Assembly: GCA_026826555.1 (NCBI GenBank) | Contig: JAKSZT010054565.1 | Span: 9,258,608 to 9,322,607, forward strand | Reading direction: 5' to 3' | DNA from: Tolypeutes matacus | Taxonomy: Eukaryota > Chordata > Mammalia > Cingulata > Chlamyphoridae | DNA length: 64,000 bases | Shown: piece after piece, positions 33,535 through 43,714 of the stretch | Position numbering within the stretch: the stretch's first letter is position 1 | How the letters are laid out: the number at the start of each line of letters is the position of its first letter | Position numbers and translations under genes: made by a program | Notes under the pieces: model-generated | What the model saw: the letters and a program-made list of their open reading frames with translations, nothing else | What the model was told of the DNA's origin: nothing | The model's database searches: none

Positions 33535-33690
33535 GAAAGTATGACCATTAAAAATGGTACATGGAAGGTGGTGGCGGTGATGGCAGAACAACACTGTGAA
33601 AGTAATTAATGGCACTGAACTGTACAATAAAAAATGGTTAAAATGGCAAATTTTGTATCTCCATATACACATATATATTCCCACTTTTAA
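33535..33690 (+). mobile_element. L1 3'-UTR fragment
   Basis: 'acatggaaggtggtggcggt' ... 'gaacaacactgtgaaagtaa' ... 'actgaactgtacaataaaaa' is the generic L1 3' end. It abuts HAL1-like sequence. Confidence 0.6.
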
Positions 33691-33699
33691 AACAAGAAC

Positions 33700-34970
33700 C
33701 ACATGCTAAGAGAAAAGAATAATAAGAGAACAAAGAAAACTTCTTGGAAATTGAAACATGGCAGATAAAATTTTAAAAATTGAATAGAAGACTTGGAAGG
33801 CAAAATAAAATAAAAAAAAAAAAATAGTCCAATAACAAAGTGACAGGAATTCCTGAAAAAGAAAACAACAGCAACAAAAAACGATAAAAGAAATAACATT
33901 TTACAGAGCCCCAAAGATAGAAACCTACAGCTTGAAAGGGTCCAACAAATGCCAGGATAATGAGTGGAAAGTAATGTACACCATAACACATTAAAAAATT
34001 TCAGAACAAAAGGTTTAAAGACAATACTCTAATACTTCCAAAATTAAAAATAAATCAAGCCACATTCAAAGGGCTAGAATAAAAAATGGCATTGGATTTT
34101 TCAACAGCAATCCAGGAAGTTAAAAGACCATAAGCCAACCAAACTGATAAAAGTCAGAGTGAGCGCAAAATAATTTTGGAGATATAAGAACCTATCACGC
34201 ATCTTTTCTGAGGAATTTCTTGAAGGATGCACTCCAGTGAAATGAAGGCAGAAATAAGAAATAAGATGGCACAGTATGCAAGAAAAGGGGAATTGAACAA
34301 AGATGCAAGAAATAGGGGACCAAGGAAAAAAAATAGAAAATAGAAAGTCCCCAAATAGTAACTTGGCAGAAGGTCTAGAAAGAGAATCCAGATTGAATAG
34401 AAGTGCAGATGACTCACTGGGGAAAACAAAAATGTATGGCAGGTACATGGCAGATATGTTGAAACATCTGCAAAGAAATTAAGGATATATACAAGAAAAC
34501 TATGCAATTTATTTTTAAAAAAGCAACCATTCACTCCAGACAGGAAAAACTGTATGAGAAATAAAATGTTGTACACTACTTGGATCTGAAGTACACAGAA
34601 TTTGCATGGTCAAAATGTAAACAATGATTATTGCTTTAACTAAAGATTATAAAATAACTATATTGGGATGACAGAGATAATTTAAAGATTCTAACTCCTT
34701 ACCTATGCTAACAAATAAACCAAGAGATGAAGATTAAAAATGGCAACAAAAAAATTAAAGAGCAAATATTTTAAAATATGGAAATAAACACCAGAAGAAA
34801 AAGCTAAACATTTTAAAATTGGTTCTATATGAGAAAGAAATAGGGCAGTGGAAGGGGTGTCAGAAAAGGTTGAAGGATAGCTATTTTTCCTTTGAAATAT
34901 ATTTTTAGTAAAATAAAACCGAAACTAAAAAAAAATTTAAAATACGTGAAACAGTTAACACTACATTAAA
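33700..34970 (+). mobile_element. HAL1-like element (ORF1-only LINE relative)
   Basis: The sequence follows the ORF1 layout of HAL1/L1M: 'ttggaaattgaaacatggca', 'gtgacaggaattcctgaaaa' (an RRM-type segment), 'tttcagaacaaaaggtttaa', then 'ttggatttttcaacagcaat' 'ccaggaagttaaaagacc' (C-terminal domain). No RT sequence follows, consistent with HAL1. It is much mutated, with no open frame. Confidence 0.6.
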
Positions 34971-35269
34971 GAAATTGGGATCTTTTTATTTTTTTTAACA
35001 AGCAGAACCCAAGTTCTTTTTTTATCCTATAACCTTCTTTAACTTCTCATCTTCCAAAGAAAACCACTTCTATGCAGTTAGTTTATTTCTTGTATATAAC
35101 ATTTATCAACTTCTATTTCCTCCCCACTCCAAGCATGCTGACATCCAGTACCCACAAACATTTCTCAAGGGGAATAAGTTTCTATTTATCCATTTATAAC
35201 TCTCAATGTTCTAATTCAAAGCAATTTTATTGTTGTTGTTATATCTATCCACATTTAAATTAAGTATTG

Positions 35270-35790
35270 TAGAGTCCAGGCACTCATCACCCCATATAAT
35301 GACTTTAATAACAGCATCCTAAGTAGTCTCTCATCTTCCCTCACACCAATTCATTCTTCACATTATTAATAAGTATATTAACTTAAAATACCATTTTCTT
35401 TATTTCTCCTCTGCACAAGAACTTGTACTGATTTCCCACTGACCATGGGATCAAGTTCAAACTCTTTCTAATACTTGTGAAGGTCTCTAGTCTGCCCTGA
35501 TCTCATCTTCCTGGCTTATAACTCTCCAAAATGTACCCTCCACTTTTGTCAGGCAAATCTTCTGGCCCTCTCTCCACCACATGCTGTTTTTACTGCCATT
35601 CCTTGCAAATGCTGTGTCCCCAACTTTGAACTCTCACACATAAATTTTATTCATCCTAAGGTCAAGGTCAACACCCATGACTGAGTGGAAGCTGCCACCC
35701 TAGCCTGCACCTACCCACCTTTTCCTCCTTGAGTCTGACAGCATTAATCCTGCATTTTGAAGCTTTAAAATTATATTGCTCATTATTGTT
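35270..35790 (+). mobile_element. L2 (LINE2) 3' fragment
   Basis: Text such as 'cattggccat'-like 'tgaccatgggatcaagttca', 'gtctgccctgatctcatctt', 'ccctctctccaccacatgct' and 'tcctaaggtcaaggtcaaca' is the characteristic L2 ORF2 C-terminus and 3' end pattern. It is ancient and 5'-truncated. Confidence 0.55.
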
Positions 35791-35799
35791 GAGGGTCAC

Positions 35800-36355
35800 T
35801 GTTCCCAGCAATGCTTACTATATAAAAGAACTATTACTTGGACAACATTTTAAAAATTAAGATAATTTCAAAAGCTTGATTTGAATTCCTTCAAAATCAA
35901 CCTTAAATCAGCTGATAAAAACAAAAAAATTGGAACTGAGGACATTGACCATTTCTCTGCTGTGTACTATTCCTTTCCCCCAATACATGGTTGTCCCAAT
36001 GAGCCTCCTGTGAGTGACGTACTGCCACAGGCACACTTGGGGTGAAAGATAATTTCCAACAGATTCAAGAAAACACATCAGATTGTAAGGGAACAAGGGT
36101 GTTTTTTTTTTTTTTTTTTTAACAAACAGCCCTGAATCCATTCAAATTTATTTATTTTTTAAAAGTAAATTATTTTACTTTGCTACTTGCACTATTTTTC
36201 CTAACAAATTACTTGCAACCCACTCCTTATTAGTGGTTTTGTGTCACCATACCACAGTTGGGTAAGATTGATTTCAAAGGCAATCCAACAAGCTATTGTA
36301 TAAACATTATTATACAAATGACATATTTTGCAGAAACAAATACATTTACACTTAC
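35800..36355. other. ITFG1 intron 2 (upstream part), no recognised feature
   Basis: It contains a T20 tract at 36101-36120 that could be the tail of an unrecognised minus-strand retroposon. Otherwise unassigned. Confidence 0.4.
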
Positions 36356-36428
36356 TTCAAGGACAGCGTTACTTTGGGTTTAAAATAGGGTGCATTCTGG
36401 TCTGCCAAAAAGACGATTAAGTCATTTC
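36356..36428 (-). CDS. ITFG1: ITFG1 exon 2
   Basis: Minus-strand exon with acceptor 'ctttttttag' and donor 'gtaagtgt'. It completes a split Arg codon (A|GA) and encodes NDLIVFLADQNAPYFKPKVT then LSL, leaving AA of a split Lys. The length of 73 bp is 2+23 codons+2. The human protein, as I recall it, reads KVKVSFK where this one reads KVTLSLK; the rest is identical in kind. It is the first beta-propeller blade region. Confidence 0.95.
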
Positions 36429-38109
36429 CTAAAAAAAGTTAACATGATATTAAAGAAATGTTTCCTGGTAAGGAATCCAAACAGTAGTTACAAGCAGCTT
36501 TTTCAGGTACTGTTCTTAACAAGGAAACTTTTGTTCTATTCCAGTTAATCTGCCCTCTCAAGGATAGTCCTACTAGCCTAATTGAATGGGAATTTCTAAT
36601 AGTGTATCGCAAGTTCAATGTTCAAAGCAGCAGAGAAATAGGCAAGAAAAGCATGATAAAACTTGCTTGGTCAAGACAAACTAAAGCTAATGGCTTCTTC
36701 CATTAGTCACACTGGTTTACTTAAAAAAATGATATAGCAACATGCTTTCTAGCTACATATTAAGCCATGCCTTTCCTCAAACTAACAATAGTTTCTTTTA
36801 AAGCTGATTAGTTCATCACAAATATGCATCAAACCAAGGATAATTTCCACTCTAGTGGACTAGTAACAAGTTCATGATTAACCATTTATGCAGACAACAC
36901 TGATTTTTCCAAGAGTCCTTTTCCTGTAGTGCCTATGGAACCAACTCCAGGTTGAGGCATTCTTGGAGCTCAATGAACACTCATTGGGACAGACTGTGGA
37001 AATAGTTTAACCAAACGGTTTAGGTCATCATTAAAGAGCAGAGTCTCTGTGCCCAGTTTGGATGAAGTAGCTACAGGTTTGGCAGTATGCATACTTTTTA
37101 CAATGTGGAGAGTCATAAAAAGGTAGGAAAAATATCTAGGGACCACAGAAACTCTGAATTTCTAGTAAGGGCCTCCAGAAGCCTGGTCCAGGATCCTGCC
37201 TGTCAGGTTCTGTGTCAGCCATTATCGCCTTCCTCCCTGGCCTTGATCTTCAACAACATTTGCTTTTGTGGCTACTCAAGAATGCTAAGACTCCCTAATG
37301 TACACTGTCAGTGTCAAGATTTATTAAAAAGTTTGCTTAGTGATGGTTATAGCAAAGAACTTCCAAGAACTACAATTTGGCAAAGAAAGTAGGGATATGA
37401 AGACTAGATGGGTGACTAAGGTGATAGAGGGTCAGGTGCACACAAAAGACCAAGCTGCTTAAGAGGGAAGAGTCTGTGGTTTAGGAATGCTTTCCCAAGG
37501 AGGCATTGGGGTTTATCAGTGATCCTTTCAAAATGCCTGTGTGAGCTTTGGAGTATTTAGAGCCTTGGGAGGATACAGTGGCTTCAGAGAAAGGGGATCC
37601 TGACAAAGGAAGGGGAAAGTGTATTAGGTAAGTGGGGAGGCAGGAAGAAATCTCCTATGAGAAGAAACTGTCAAGTAGCATCTTTTCCCGTTCATCTAAG
37701 AAGATGGTTGGAGGAAGTAAAGCAGAAAGGAAGGTAGGGGCCTTAGGAGTGAACGTACTGGCAAGCTACAGAGACTCCTGGAATCAGGAAGGCCTTTGGA
37801 AGACAAGTGAGGAAGGGGGTGGGGTGCGTGACTGGAGAGGACCAGGCTTCTCAGGAAAAAACTGGGGTGTTGCCAGGGCTTCTGGGTGTGGGTCAGTCTC
37901 TGGGGGTAGTCGGATCAAGCCCTAGGGATGGAAAAGATGAATAGGGATAAGCTATCAAGGATACCGGAGATGAGAGAAAGAAGGAGACAAAGATGGGAGA
38001 ACAGGGGCCGGGAAATGCAGGAGGACCGACCATCGGGGCAAGGGGTGTAGGAGACACCGGGGCTGGGCACAAGGACGGCGGAGAAAGGAAGGGCACGGCA
38101 AGCACTGAC
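36429..38109 (-). other. ITFG1 intron 1, no recognised repeat
   Basis: A 1.68-kb intron, increasingly GC- and purine-rich on plus toward 38 kb. It seems free of young SINEs and L1s, unlike the other introns. No extra exon was recognised. Confidence 0.55.
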
Positions 38110-38317
38110 TTTCCCGCAGCACGAAGAGATCCGTCTGCTTGTCGGAGTTGAGGTCCCCGAAGGCCGCCAGGGTGCCCCAGGCCTCGGCCCCAAAGAGCTC
38201 GGCTGTGACGTTCTGCAGTGCCCGCGCCGGGACCGGCCCGACTCCCAGCAGCACTAGCCCCCAAAGCAGCGGCGCCAACGCAGCCCAGGAGCTCGGCAGC
38301 CGGCTCGCCGCCGCCAT
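38110..38317 (-). CDS. ITFG1: ITFG1 exon 1 (start codon, signal peptide)
   Basis: ATG at 38317 (minus). It encodes MAAASRLPSSWAALAPLLWG then LVLLGVGPVPARALQNVTAE, LFGAEAWGTLAAFGDLNSDK and QTDLFVLRE, with A of a split Arg codon and donor 'gtcagtgc'. The length of 208 bp is 69 codons+1. Residues about 8-33 form a hydrophobic signal peptide, likely cleaved near the PVPARA segment. NVT is a sequon. DLNSDKQTD is the first FG-GAP calcium-loop-like motif. This start is chosen because the signal peptide begins immediately, although the frame stays open upstream. The donor is GTCAGT, a non-optimal but valid site. Confidence 0.96.
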
Positions 38318-38497
38318 GGCAGCCCTCGGCCCCAGCCCGCCGGCCCAGCGCCGCGCTCGACGGCAGCCGTAAAGCGCCGCGCCGCGGGCGGAAGGAGAGA
38401 GAGCGCTTCCGAGGAATCTCCCTGTAGGCTTCCTCCCCTTTCTCCATAGGCGGCCCCTCAGACTCTCGGGAGCCAGGAGGACGGTCGCCCTCGCGCT

Positions 38498-38506
38498 CAC
38501 TTCCGG
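38498..38506 (-). promoter_or_regulatory. ETS/GABP-type site
   Basis: 'cacttccgg' (minus 'ccggaagtg') is a perfect GABP/ETS consensus, frequent in bidirectional CpG promoters. It sits 180 bp upstream of the ITFG1 ATG and 95 bp upstream of the PHKB ATG. Confidence 0.6.
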
Positions 38507-38533
38507 CCGGCGTGCCTCCCGACAGTGTCGCGC

Positions 38534-38557
38534 GGGGCGGGGGCGGGGCTGGGGCGG
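38534..38557 (+). promoter_or_regulatory. cluster of GC boxes (Sp1-type)
   Basis: 'ggggcgggggcggggctggg' then 'gcgg' contains three GGGCGG units. It is placed 44-67 bp upstream of the PHKB start codon. Confidence 0.6.
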
Positions 38558-38600
38558 AGCTGACAGGCGTCCCCGGGGGCGGTGGAGGCAGTCCGACGCG

Positions 38601-38676
38601 ATGGCTGGGGCTGCGGGCCTCATGACTGAAGTGAGGAAGAAGGTCCTGGAGCGAAGAGCCCGGACCAAGCGCGCAG
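38601..38676 (+). CDS. PHKB: PHKB first coding exon
   Basis: ATG at 38601 in the context 'gacgcgatgg'. It encodes MAGAAGLMTEVRKKVLERRA then RTKRA, ending with G of a split Gly codon; the donor is 'gtttggct'. The length of 76 bp is 25 codons+1. The human first exon, as I recall it, reads MAGAAGLTAEV..KVLERRARTKRS, so this is orthologous with a few changes. The following family exon starts with SVYEPLK, joining in phase 1. The donor GTTTGG is weak compared with the consensus, which could favour regulated splicing into the alternative exon at 40.8 kb. Confidence 0.92.
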
Positions 38677-38696
38677 GTTTGGCTCACCGTGGGTAG

Positions 38697-40758
38697 TGCT
38701 CCTCCTCCAACGCCCAGGGCGGGAGACCGGTGGGGGTGCTGGAATTGAAGCCGTGCCCTGCCTGTATCCCCTCAGTAAGCAGGGGACGGCGCCGGCCTTG
38801 GTCCTAATATCTTCGGTCCCACATCCACAAAGTAGGTGGCGACCTCTACTCTATCCGGTGTGTTCTCTTTCCTCGGAAAAGTCGGTGGCTATCCCGACTT
38901 CGCCTTGAGTTTTCCCATAGAAATCAGGCGGCGGCCACATTCCTGGAAAAGGGAATGTGTCCTCCCTGTGTTCCTCCTCAAAAATAGGATAGCTTCATTC
39001 TTAGGTATGACTACAATCTGGCCCTAGAAAACCGGCGACTGATCGTTAGGTTTTTTTATATTTCCTTTTTACATTTCCCTCAACTTCTCAGCCCTGGCCA
39101 CGTATCCATGTGATAGAAATTGAGGGGGATAGTTCCTGGGGTACCAAGGGGGTCACTTACAGCATAATTCATTCTCGGAAGGAAACTGGGCAAGTTGGCC
39201 CCCAGGAACACCCCGCGCTCCCCTCCCGAGTTGTGGCTTCCAAACTACGGAGGTCAGAAGACGTCGTGCAGGCAGTTATAACAGTTCAAGTGTCCCGAAC
39301 TGACTTGGTCAAATTGCAAAGTCACGACTTGGAAGTTAGCTTTTGTGGCTTTTTCTGAGATCCGGTATTGAAACTTCCTTTTTATTCCTGTCTGTCTGGA
39401 AATAAACTTAAGCTAAAAGTGTGCCTATAAAGGTGGTGGAATGACTAGTGTTCAACTAAGAACTTTTTAAGAGAAGACTATTATCAATATAAATTCTGGC
39501 GCTAATCCAAGAAAATTAAAATTAACTGCGTTTGGGTGGATATTAAGAAATCTATTTTTTTTTCCTCACCTAATATAATACCCTTAATTTTTTTTTTTTG
39601 TCAATGAATTATCAAATTCCCTAAGTCATGTAGGAGAAATTCTCCCAATCTTTGTTGCCAATTTCATTGTTTTAAAACTTTATTTTAAAAGTTCTGCATT
39701 TGTTTGCTTAGAATTATAGTAAAAATCACCAGCAAAATATCTGAGAGAATTTTCCAAAAATAATCCGTAGTACTTTTAGAGTCAATACAATTACTTGGAA
39801 TAGTCATAATGTAAAACAAAAATAGTCATAATTTTTGTTTTATTTTCTTGAATTTTCTGTGTCATATAGAAATATTGAGTTACCCACTATGTGGCTGTCT
39901 GGGCTATAAAAAGTGTTATTGGGTTGATTATATCTGAACCAAGAAAGTAAACAGAGTTTTCTTACAGGGAACTGAGCTCTGCCCTCAACATATTTTTGCA
40001 GCATTTCTCTTTTCCTTTAATAACCACATAGTGTTTATTTTCTCCTCCAGTCTTTACTTTGTTTCCTCTAAAATGCATGTCATAACAGTGAGCTGTGAAA
40101 ACCTTGTTTTTTCACTGAGAAAAAAAAATCCAAATTTTACTTAACTGTTATTGAATGCAATCACTTAAATTTAGTTTCATGTGAAAAGTAAAGTACATAG
40201 TATCAATGTTCAATGTTCCTATATATGTTTACATCATAGTAGTAAAGAGGTACCAATTAAAGTCATTTCTCTAAATTAGTAGTGAAGTTTGAGGTTTTAG
40301 ATTCTTTTGATAACTCTATAAAGTTTCTTTAGGGGATCATTTACTTCCTGTGTCAGTAAAAACAATCAACTTGATTCTGTTTACTACATTTAGAAGAAAT
40401 ATAAACAGAGCTTTGTTTGAAATTTGGACTAACCTGACTCTGGTATAGACTCCACTGCAGAGTTCTGAGCATTGTTACATAGCTTAATCACTTCATTGTA
40501 CAATAGAGGATGCTACTCTTATATGACGTTCAATAAATGCATATCATGTATTTCCTGCCTCATCCATATAAGCAAATTAATTTATCAAAGCAAAGAAAAT
40601 TTTCAAGTCATATAAGAGAAAACAAAATTATAATGAACCTCAGTTATTGCCTTTGTTTGTTGCACACTGCACCATATTAATACTGCTCACATTGCTTTCT
40701 ATTAATCTAATGCTGATTGTTTCTAACCTTCACTAAACATTTTTGAAAATTGCTGTAG
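38697..40758 (+). other. PHKB intron 1, no recognised feature
   Basis: The CpG-rich character fades by about 39.4 kb. Poly-T runs lie at 39555-39600. No repeat family or exon was recognised before the alternative exon. Confidence 0.5.
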
Positions 40759-40763
40759 TTTAG

Positions 40764-40853
40764 CCTGGGACGCTTATGATTATAATCAACAATTTGAAAT
40801 GGCCAGCTCACCTGATGCAGTCATCGCCTCTCCACCCGTTCTCTTAAGGTCTG
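40764..40853 (+). CDS. PHKB: PHKB alternative N-terminal exon
   Basis: It contains ATG at 40799 followed by MASSPDAVIASPPVLLRS and G of a split Gly codon, with donor 'gtaagtgt' (40854). The known human alternative N-terminus, as I recall it, is MACSPDAV...FLRSG, a clear match. Two acceptor-like AGs lie 5 nt apart, at 40757-40758 and 40762-40763. From the second the exon is 90 bp and the frame from exon 1 stays open (AWDAYDYNQQFE then MASSPDAV), adding 30 residues. From the first, exon 1 meets TAG after one codon, and translation would need the ATG at 40799. It could also be a true alternative first exon. The donor is strong, unlike that of exon 1. Confidence 0.85.
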
Positions 40854-41165
40854 GTAAGTGTGTAGACCCAAAAGGGTCACTTGGTATTTTTAAATACCTT
40901 TGTTTAGAAAGGTTTTTGTCACCATATGATTTGGGTTTTGTTTCCTCTTTGGTGGGCCAGAACCTGAGCATCATTTCTGCTATTGTTAGGGTTAGGTTTG
41001 CACTGTATTTCAAATGTGTTCCCTTGTGGTAGTGTTTTGGTATGAGAAGGGCTCAGTGGAGTTCCTAACCTGACACATGCAAGCTATTAGTTGGGGGCAG
41101 TTCCTCAGTGTCTGGGAGCCTCACTTGGCAACTGAGTATGTTAGGCAGCTCTTTAAACCATTTTT
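40854..41165 (+). other. PHKB intron after the alternative exon, no recognised feature
   Basis: Unassigned intronic sequence between the alternative-exon donor and a MIR relic. Confidence 0.4.
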
Positions 41166-41169
41166 TGTT

Positions 41170-41350
41170 CTCTTTCAGAATGGAAGTAACTTGTAAATTA
41201 AGAAATTTTGGTCAATGCCCCAGAATTTACTCTTCCACCATTCCCTATGAAGTAGATAGCATATATTTTCACAGACAGGAAGTGGAAGGTCACAGAGGTG
41301 AAGTGATTTGCCCCAGGCTGTGAGACTATTATGTTTGAATGCATGTACTC
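41170..41350 (-). repeat. MIR relic
   Basis: 'tattttcacagacaggaagt' 'ggaaggtcacagaggtgaag' 'tgatttgccccaggctgtga' is the MIR core in reverse (acagatgaggaaac ... cttgcccaaggtcac). A second similar piece ('cattcatctcactttacaga' 'agaaatgggc') lies at about 41540-41640. Confidence 0.6.
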
Positions 41351-41699
41351 TGTGCTCCATCCTATGTGAGGGCTTGGTGCAGTGGCTCTTGGCATGTTGT
41401 AGTTAGTGAGCCCCTTTGAAAGTGACTGAAGGCTGTGGAATTGCTCCCCAGATTAGTGCACAGGATTTTGAAAACAATTTGGGGAAGGTCCATAGACCCA
41501 AGAAAGATCATGTGTGAACTCCTGTTAGGAATCCACACCTGAATTCATTCATCTCACTTTACAGAAGAAATGGGCTTTGTTAAATGACCACAGAGCTAAA
41601 ATTAAGACCAAAGTCTGTAGGGCCCTGTCCTGTACGCTGTGGCTCACTTTGAGTCATTCAAAACCTGTTAAGTGACACTACTAAGCTTGTTTGCAAGAT

Positions 41700-43580
41700 G
41701 CTGCGTTTTCTCTAATGTAGATGAAGCAGAAATTTCAACCTTAGGACCCATTAATAGATAAATGTGAGACGAGCCAGCCTAAAGAGTGAGAGTGAAAACT
41801 CTTTTTGACCTCACCATAGACATTTAGAAGTGCGTTCCCTTTTATTTCCATATATTTTGCCTGTCTTGGCAAGATGGAGGAGGAAAATTGCTAGGAAAGT
41901 AAATAGAAAATAGCTTAGGGAGGAATAATGATCAGGAGAAAACAAAGGTTATGCTTTAAGGAACAAAAATGATCCTTGTTTTGGTTATCATCTGCTAAAT
42001 GACAAAATATGTAACAATGTCAGGTGATTCTGTTTTAATTTTTGAACTATAAGAATAGGAGAACACATGTCTTTGGGTTGTGTTTTCTTCCTTTTTAAGC
42101 ATCAGGCTCTGTTTCCATCTTGGTCTTAATGAGAACTTGGTGAGTTTTCAGCATTAACAAAGTCATTCGGTAGTGGAGAAATAGAATGCTAAACGTATAC
42201 TTTATGCATCAGTAGTCCTGAAAATTTCAAAACCCACGAATTGTGCTTTGACATTTAATAGAGTGTTTGAAGGTAAATGTAGGTAACTTTTCCAGTATCA
42301 TATTATTACATTGAAATAGAAGGTACCAAGAAACAAAACAAAAATTACGAAACAACTTCTATTTTAAAGAATGATTCCTTAGAAATCATTTCCTATATTT
42401 GAGCTTTCTTTTTGATTCCTCTAACCAAAATTTAGTAAGAATATAAAGAAATATTTAACATTTATCTGTTAAAATAGTAATCAGAGTGGTCTGCATTTAT
42501 GTTGGAAATGATTTGTTTTCCCCTGTTGTAGTTCCTTGGACATTATTATTGTGGGAAAGTGTTTCATTGCATGATTTAATTTGACAATCATTTTGAAGCA
42601 TGTCCTAGGTTCACCACTGAGCTTTTCAGTGGTACTTTTGACTATGGTAAGTATGGCAGAATGACATAGAAATTCAAGCACCATCTTGTATCAAGTTCAA
42701 CTTCTGAAATTTAAGGTTAAATTATTATTTAAACTATAAAAACTGGGGTAACAGCACAACTCTTCCCACATTTGGTGGGGAAAAAAACAAACAAACAAAA
42801 AACCCAGCAATACAGGGGCAGCAGGGAATGACATATGGAAACCAGATACTTGCTGTTTTGACTTACCCCTCTGTTCCCCTTGATTTACAGGCCAGTAAGC
42901 TAACTTCACTGGTACTTTTGGCTAGAAACTAACCAATGTTGCCAAAAATGAAAGCCAGTATCTTGATTTTGGAAAATTAATTTCTTAAGTTCCTGAATTG
43001 TGGCATGCATTTTAAGCCTTCTTATTCCTCCTGGATATCTGCTCTATCTAATTTTTCTTTGTTTCTATTCTTGAGATTAGTGTGAGAACCCCATTTCTAC
43101 CTGTGCATGCTTGAGTTGTGCTCTGACTGCTATTATGTCAGTATGTACTGTAGGTGAATGTAATTTCTTTTATATTGACTGCTTAAATCCAAAGAGAGAT
43201 CTCGACATCCAGGTGTATTTTTTGTTTGTTTTTGTTTTTTAAAAAAATCCTTGGAGTAAAATGTCTAAGAAACTGAATTTAAAATGTAATTCAACAACTA
43301 AAATAAGGTAAAAATATTTGTAGGGAAGGGATGTAGCATCCTGTGCCTTCGATTGCTTTATATCTCTTGTGACCACTACAATTACACAGTATATTAGGTT
43401 TGAAGAGTTGATCATATTTTAGTTGTCACATTGGCATTGTAGTTCCATTGTTTGTAGTAATGTTTTCGGCATATTGTGATGAGGTAAGAAATGTTCTGAG
43501 ATTTTTGCTCCTATTCTAAAGTGACAAGATAATTTAAAAAATGATTCTTTCTTAGAATGAGTCATCAGCTTATCTTTATG
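41700..43580. other. PHKB intron, no recognised feature
   Basis: AT-rich intronic sequence with an A/C-rich tract at 42780-42805 and a T/A tract at 43220-43245. No exon or assignable repeat. Confidence 0.45.
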
Positions 43581-43584
43581 TTGA

Positions 43585-43618
43585 CACTTATCACATGTTT
43601 ATCAGCATGTGATAAGTG
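43585..43618. repeat. perfect 13-bp inverted repeat (hairpin)
   Basis: Arms 'cacttatcacatg' (43585-43597) and 'catgtgataagtg' (43606-43618) are exact reverse complements around the 8-base loop 'tttatcag'. Both arms carry a GATA core (TTATC/GATAA), and further TTATC words flank the structure. It is not part of a repeat I recognise. Confidence 0.8.
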
Positions 43619-43714
43619 AGTTTATCAACATATGACTTGAATATTTTCCTTTATTCATTCTCATTTCTTTTAAGGTTCTTTGATTAATTTCCTTTTATTA
43701 ATTTGATTTGATGG

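Larger units (their letters stand above)
1..38317 (-). other. ITFG1: ITFG1 gene, 5' portion (exons 1-6 and introns)
   Basis: Gene-level entry. Six exons join in frame on the minus strand to give about 219 N-terminal residues; the known family protein is about 612 residues, so the gene continues left of base 1. Exon phases agree at every junction (split codons Arg, Lys, Asp, Asp, Arg, Asp) and every donor is GT and every acceptor AG on the minus strand. ITFG1 is a type I membrane glycoprotein with a signal peptide and FG-GAP/beta-propeller repeats. It is known as T-cell immunomodulatory protein and as LINKIN, an adhesion factor reported to bind RUVBL1/2 and tubulin. Introns 4 and 5 are inflated by a near full-length L1 and by ERV/L1 debris. 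No stop or frameshift interrupts the joined exons. Confidence 0.95.
38020..38680. promoter_or_regulatory. CpG-rich bidirectional promoter of ITFG1 and PHKB
   Basis: The two start codons point away from each other with 283 bp between them (38318-38600). The stretch is dense in CG dinucleotides, unlike the surrounding AT-rich DNA. No TATA box is evident. Visible motifs are an ETS/GABP-type 'cacttccgg' (38498-38506), three GC boxes at 38534-38557 ('ggggcgg' units), and a second ETS core 'gcggaag' near 38388. The ITFG1 start context 'atggcggcggc' on minus resembles a YY1-type downstream site. The layout fits a housekeeping bidirectional promoter. Boundaries are approximate. Confidence 0.85.

Noticed and set aside
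38139..38427. Plus-strand alanine/proline-rich open frames antisense to ITFG1 exon 1
   Set aside because: They are shadows of the CpG-rich exon, with no domain and no splice or start support.
37893..38687. A 264-codon minus-strand open frame across the promoter, proline/arginine rich
   Set aside because: It is in a different frame from ITFG1 exon 1. It is explained by GC-rich, stop-poor CpG sequence, and neither its start nor its composition matches a known protein.
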